DNA from: an uncultured Clostridia bacterium
GTDB taxonomy: Bacteria > Bacillota > Clostridia > Oscillospirales > CAG-272
DNA length: 9,216 nt
Direction of reading: 5' to 3'
NCBI GenBank assembly: GCA_947306035.1
Contig: CAMZFG010000022.1
Location: 1 to 9,216 of the forward strand
Made by a program: the position numbers and the translations under genes. Positions 5,948 through 9,216 of this stretch are shown here, in pieces. Numbering within the stretch: position 1 is the first letter of the stretch; each line of letters starts with the position of its first letter. The notes beneath the pieces were generated by a model. That model made no database searches, was not told the origin of the DNA, and saw nothing but the letters and a program-made list of their open reading frames with translations.

Positions 5948-6613
5948 TCATTCCGACTGAAACTCGGCAAGATGTTCTTTTACGTAGCGCATGATGCGCC
6001 CCTCAAAGCACCGCTTATTCTTGTTGAAAAACGGCGGCACGCGCTGCCCCTCGCGGCGGAAATTGCGCTTCATCTGAAACACCAGATCGGCCATTTCCAG
6101 GTCGCCGCCCGCTTTAACGGCGCGGCAAACGGCCGCCACGGTGCGCTCGTCGGCGGCGTCGAACCGGTCGGCCACTTCCTCGGGCGGCAGCAGCGACAGT
6201 TCGTACATCATCTTAAACGCGATCGGTACGGTGAACACCGGCTCGGCCTGCAGTTTGATATGCAGTTCTTTCGGTATCCCGCCCCACAGATCGACCGCCT
6301 TGTCGACAAACGGAGAAAGATAGTAGTCAAGGCGATCGTTGACAAAGGCAAAGTCCAGTTCTTTCTCCGAAACGGTCTTTTTGCGGCGGCGGTCGTACAG
6401 AAAAAAGTTGCCCTCCCGCGCGGTCGTGTAACTTTTGAACAGCAGCACCGTACTGCCGATCAGCAACCCCGCGGCCAGCACCGCGAGCAGCCAGATGAGC
6501 GGCTTTTTGCCCTGCGTGGCCGTGGCGGCCAGCACGAAGAAGATCAGCGCCAGTATAGCCAGCGTATAACTCATGTAACGGTACTCTCTGAAATTCGCTT
6601 TTTTGTTCTTCAC
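5948..6613 (-). CDS. Membrane-anchored protein of unknown function
   Basis: I do not recognise this 221-aa protein. The N-terminus carries two likely membrane helices (about residues 14-33 and 38-60) separated by a short TQGKK turn. The remaining 160 residues are soluble and probably cytoplasmic by the positive-inside rule (basic N-terminus, and DRRRKK after the second helix). The soluble part begins NFFLYDRRRKK, continues with VNDRLDYYLSPF, and ends in a basic, aromatic stretch around residues 182-210. No catalytic or binding motif stands out. The start is GTG at 6613, because GGAGG (6625-6621) sits 7 nt upstream and its first G directly follows the pcrA TAA stop (6628-6626), a TAAGGAGG arrangement implying translational coupling. 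It is the last gene of the pcrA operon, before the bidirectional terminator. Confidence 0.8.
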   Translation of the reverse strand: MKNKKANFREYRYMSYTLAILALIFFVLAATATQGKKPLIWLLAVLAAGLLIGSTVLLFKSYTTAREGNFFLYDRRRKKTVSEKELDFAFVNDRLDYYLSPFVDKAVDLWGGIPKELHIKLQAEPVFTVPIAFKMMYELSLLPPEEVADRFDAADERTVAAVCRAVKAGGDLEMADLVFQMKRNFRREGQRVPPFFNKNKRCFEGRIMRYVKEHLAEFQSE

Positions 6614-6625
6614 GGCGTTCCCTCC

Positions 6626-9064
6626 TTACAGTTTCGTCAATTTGGCATACGTCGCCATCATACGTTTTGTACCCACGGTGTCAAAGGCGATCTCGTACAA
6701 ATAATCGGCGCCCATTCTCTGCACCGACAGCACCAGCCCGTCGCCGAAATTATTGTGATGCACGCGGTCGCCCGGCGCAAACGTCACGGTCGGGCGCGCC
6801 GCGGGGGCGGGTCTGCCTACCGTGATGCGCTCGGCGGCGCCGGGAGCGGAAAAGCCCGTTTTGCCGTAGCGGCGCGGCGCGGCCTGCGCCGTCTCCCCGT
6901 GCGCGTACTTCGTCGTCTTCGGCTGCTGCAGCAGTTCCGGCGGTATCTCGTCAAGAAAGCGCGAGGGCGGGTTCGGCATGGTGCGCCCGTACAGCATGCG
7001 GGAAGCGGCGTGCGCGATATAGAGTTCGTCTTTCGCACGCGTGATCGCCACGTAAGCCAGGCGCCGTTCCTCTTCCAGTTCGGCTGGGCCCGCCATGACC
7101 GTTTGCATACCGGGGAAAATGCCCTCTTCAAACCCCGGCAGGAACACCTGCGGGAATTCCAGCCCCTTTGCGCTGTGAATGGTCATCAGCACCACCGCGT
7201 CGGCGGTGTCGTCGTAGCGGTCTACGTCGGCCACCAGCGCGTTGATCTCCAAAAACTCCGTCAGCGTGGGGGCCTCGGCGCCGTTCATGTACTCTTTGAC
7301 GTTTGAGACGAATTCTTCCAGGTTGTCAAGGCGCTCAGCCTCGGTCTCGCCCGCGTCTTTGATCATCTGCCGGTAGCCGGTGCGATCCAGCACTTCTTCC
7401 ACGAACTCGTCGAGTTTGGCATACGGCAGGTCGGCCGAAAGGCCCTCGATCAGGGCGGTAAAACCTTTGAGCGTATCGGCGCTGCGCGCCAGCGCGATAT
7501 AGCGGTCTGCCCGCGCCATCACCTCAAACAGGGTCGTGTGCTCGGCCTCGGCGATCTCCGCAACGGCGGCCAGCGTCTTGTCGCCGATCTTGCGGCGCGG
7601 CTCGTTGATGATGCGCAAAAGGCGCTCGCGGTCGGCGTGATTGTTGATGACCTGCAGATAGGCCACCAGGTCGCGTATCTCCTTGCGGTCTGAAAAGCGC
7701 ACGCCGCCCAGCATGCGGTACGGCACGGCGCTGCGGGCAAAGCCCTGCTCGAGGGCATTGGACTGCGCGTTGACGCGGAACAGCACGGCAAAATCGCGGT
7801 AGTGGTTTTCGCCGTTCGCCACTTTTTGCTGAATGATATCGACGATGGCGCGCGCTTCTTCGTTCTGATCTTTCGGGTTCAGCACGTGAATGCGGCTGCC
7901 GCCGCGGCGCTCGGTCCACAGCGTTTTCGGTCTGCGCGTTTCATTATGTGCTATTACAGCATTTGCGGCGTCAAGAATTGGTTGAGTTGAACGATAATTT
8001 TGTTCTAATCGTATTATTTCAGCTTTAGGCGTACTTTTGATTTTTTCAGTAAATCCCAAAATAATCTTTATATCCGCCCCGCGAAATTTATAAATGCTTT
8101 GATCGTCATCACCAACCACCATCAAGTTGTATGTTTCTCTTGGCATTTGTGATAAAATGCGCGTTAACTCAAATTGCGCATAATTAGTATCTTGATACTC
8201 ATCAACTAAAACATAGCGAAATTGGTTTTGATATAAGGCGCAAATGCCCTCGTTTTGTTGCAACAGCCGCGTTGCATAAAAAATAATATCATCAAAGTCA
8301 AGCGCATTCGAACGTCTTAACCGTGTTTGATAAGCTGAATAGACTTTAGCAATTTGTTTTTTGCGATAGTCATCAACAAATCCAAAATCATCGTTTTCGA
8401 TCTGCATTTCAAATTCTTCAGGTCCGATTAAATGGTCTTTGGCGCGGCTGACGGCAGCGAGCGCGCTTTTGGCGGACAGTACCTTTTCGTCTATATTCAG
8501 GTCTTTCAATACCGCCGTCATGGCCTTTTTGGCGTCGTCCGTGTCGTAGACGGAAAAGCCCGCCTGCAGACCGACCTCTGCGGTATAGCGGCGCAGGATG
8601 CGCATGCAGACCGAGTGGAACGTGCCCGCCCAGATATCGCGCGACACGGTCTCGTCCTGCGGGAAAGCGGCGGCTATGCGGGCTTTGATCTCCCCCGCCG
8701 CCTTGTTGGTAAAGGTGATGGCCAAGATCCGCCACGGCGGGCACGGATCAACGGCGAACTGCCCCAGCAGCGCCCCCAGTTCTTCCCGGCTCATATCGGC
8801 CGTGGCGGCGTGTTCCAGCGCGGTCACGTCGCGCTCGCCGATGTCAAACGGCACGGCGTTGTTGCGGTAAGCGTCGCCGTAGCGAATGATGTAGGCGATG
8901 CGTTCGACCAACACCGTGGTCTTGCCGCTGCCCGCCCCCGCCAGGATCAGCAACGGGCCGTTGATATGATAGACCGCTTCGCGCTGCCGCTCGTTCAGGC
9001 GCGCGTAGTAGCGGTCAAACAGCGCTCGTTTGGCGGTGAGATAGCGTTTTTGTATATCGGTCAT
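6626..9064 (-). CDS. pcrA: ATP-dependent DNA helicase PcrA (UvrD/Rep family)
   Basis: Superfamily 1A 3'-5' helicase of excision repair, plasmid replication and clearing of RecA and RNA polymerase from DNA. The 812-aa protein shows all motifs in order: Walker A GAGSGKTT (43-50), Ia ITFTNKAA (116-123), Ib GTFHSVC (147-153), II DEYQDTN (288-294), III GDDDQSIYKFRG (318-329), IV LEQNYRS (353-359), V MTIHSAKGLEFPQV (627-640) and VI EEERRLAYVAITRAK (664-678). The C-terminus has a linker (about 710-758) and the Tudor-like module GDRVHHNNFGDG (765-776), which in PcrA/UvrD contacts RNA polymerase. Residues about 62-107 are an insertion relative to Bacillus PcrA in domain 1A. The ATG at 9064 has GAGGA overlapping the upstream gene's stop. 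Residues about 209-374 are encoded by DNA of about 35% GC, unlike the rest of the gene. The frame is uninterrupted. Confidence 0.96.
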   Translation of the reverse strand: MTDIQKRYLTAKRALFDRYYARLNERQREAVYHINGPLLILAGAGSGKTTVLVERIAYIIRYGDAYRNNAVPFDIGERDVTALEHAATADMSREELGALLGQFAVDPCPPWRILAITFTNKAAGEIKARIAAAFPQDETVSRDIWAGTFHSVCMRILRRYTAEVGLQAGFSVYDTDDAKKAMTAVLKDLNIDEKVLSAKSALAAVSRAKDHLIGPEEFEMQIENDDFGFVDDYRKKQIAKVYSAYQTRLRRSNALDFDDIIFYATRLLQQNEGICALYQNQFRYVLVDEYQDTNYAQFELTRILSQMPRETYNLMVVGDDDQSIYKFRGADIKIILGFTEKIKSTPKAEIIRLEQNYRSTQPILDAANAVIAHNETRRPKTLWTERRGGSRIHVLNPKDQNEEARAIVDIIQQKVANGENHYRDFAVLFRVNAQSNALEQGFARSAVPYRMLGGVRFSDRKEIRDLVAYLQVINNHADRERLLRIINEPRRKIGDKTLAAVAEIAEAEHTTLFEVMARADRYIALARSADTLKGFTALIEGLSADLPYAKLDEFVEEVLDRTGYRQMIKDAGETEAERLDNLEEFVSNVKEYMNGAEAPTLTEFLEINALVADVDRYDDTADAVVLMTIHSAKGLEFPQVFLPGFEEGIFPGMQTVMAGPAELEEERRLAYVAITRAKDELYIAHAASRMLYGRTMPNPPSRFLDEIPPELLQQPKTTKYAHGETAQAAPRRYGKTGFSAPGAAERITVGRPAPAARPTVTFAPGDRVHHNNFGDGLVLSVQRMGADYLYEIAFDTVGTKRMMATYAKLTKL
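7941..8440. other. AT-rich mosaic tract inside pcrA
   Basis: My hand count gives about 177 G+C in 500 bases (35%), against 65% at 7861-7920 and 62% at 8521-8580. Codon choice changes with it: on the coding strand the tract is full of TTA, AGA, ATA, CAA and ATT, whereas the flanks use CTG, CGC, ATC and CAG. The reading frame is intact and the tract carries helicase motifs II, III and IV. The edges are sharp to within a few tens of bases. Acquisition by homologous recombination from a low-GC relative, or a chimeric assembly, would both explain it. Confidence 0.85.
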
Positions 9065-9073
9065 ACGTGTTCC

Positions 9074-9216
9074 TCATTCATACAGATAACGGACTTTGAT
9101 CTCCTGCAAAAGGCGACCGAGCAGCACCGCGACGTAAATGGCAAAGGCGATCGCCACGACGAAATCGACGATCCAGAAGTACTCCATAAAGCGGAAAAAG
9201 CCGCGGCTCGGTATTT
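9074..9216 (-). CDS. C-terminal end of a membrane protein (5' end outside window)
   Basis: The minus-strand frame is open from the right edge to TGA at 9076-9074 and gives 47 residues. It contains one strong membrane segment, about WIVDFVVAIAFAIYVAVLL, followed by a short cytoplasmic-looking tail ending RYLYE. An internal ATG at 9187 would give only 37 aa and has no ribosome-binding site, so this is more likely the end of a longer protein. Only 9 bp separate it from pcrA, and its stop codon overlaps the pcrA Shine-Dalgarno sequence, so it belongs to the same operon. The family cannot be told from this fragment. Confidence 0.65.
   Translation of the reverse strand, partial: IPSRGFFRFMEYFWIVDFVVAIAFAIYVAVLLGRLLQEIKVRYLYE

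Noticed and set aside
5710..5970. 86-codon minus-strand frame across the pdaA upstream region
   Set aside because: It crosses two hairpins, the T8 tract and the promoter, overlaps the end of the 5948 gene, and has no convincing ribosome-binding site.
5936..7306. 456-codon + strand open frame opposite the 5948-6613 gene and pcrA
   Set aside because: It runs antisense to a certain helicase gene, is Arg/His/Gln-rich with no domain, and begins inside the bidirectional terminator.
7941..8440. An inserted mobile element, intein or intron as cause of the AT-rich tract in pcrA
   Set aside because: The tract encodes the expected helicase sequence with motifs II-IV at normal spacing, so nothing has been inserted; only the DNA type differs.

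Overview
The window looks like chromosomal DNA from a GC-rich (about 60% by eye), spore-forming or formerly spore-forming member of the Clostridia, perhaps Oscillospirales or a related order. This is inferred from the tig-clpP-clpX order, a clostridial-type DUF624/YesL membrane protein, a PdaA-type cortex deacetylase, and a PcrA helicase with the Gram-positive C-terminal module. I see no tRNA, rRNA, CRISPR array, insertion sequence or phage gene.

Layout. (1) Positions 1-2630, + strand: protein quality control. The 3' end of tig (trigger factor) is followed by complete clpP and clpX, closed by a strong intrinsic terminator (2635-2673). (2) Positions 2664-4322, + strand: a sigma-A-type promoter whose -35 box sits in the clpX terminator drives two membrane-protein genes, one unrecognised (170 aa) and one DUF624/YesL-like (320 aa). 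(3) Positions 4195-5693, - strand: two overlapping NodB-family polysaccharide deacetylase genes, pdaA-like first and a classical secreted deacetylase second. They converge on the membrane-protein operon with overlapping 3' ends. (4) Positions 5694-5947: no protein gene that I can support. It holds a near-consensus + strand promoter, a self-contained hairpin RNA ending in eight T, and a bidirectional terminator. (5) Positions 5948-9216, - strand: a tightly packed operon of a membrane-protein 3' end (partial), pcrA, and a small two-TM membrane protein of unknown function.

How the genes relate. Trigger factor, ClpP and ClpX form a chaperone/protease set for newly made and damaged proteins. The two deacetylases are exported peptidoglycan-modifying enzymes; the PdaA-like one would act in spore cortex muramic-lactam formation. 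PcrA is the housekeeping UvrD-family helicase.

Three points most deserve a second look. First, about 500 bp inside pcrA (about 7941-8440) falls to about 35% GC with AT-rich codons while the frame and helicase motifs stay intact: a mosaic gene or an assembly chimera. Second, 5792-5890 looks like a complete small-RNA gene facing no + strand gene. Third, at the convergent junction 4195-4322 each operon's terminator lies inside the coding sequence of the opposing gene.
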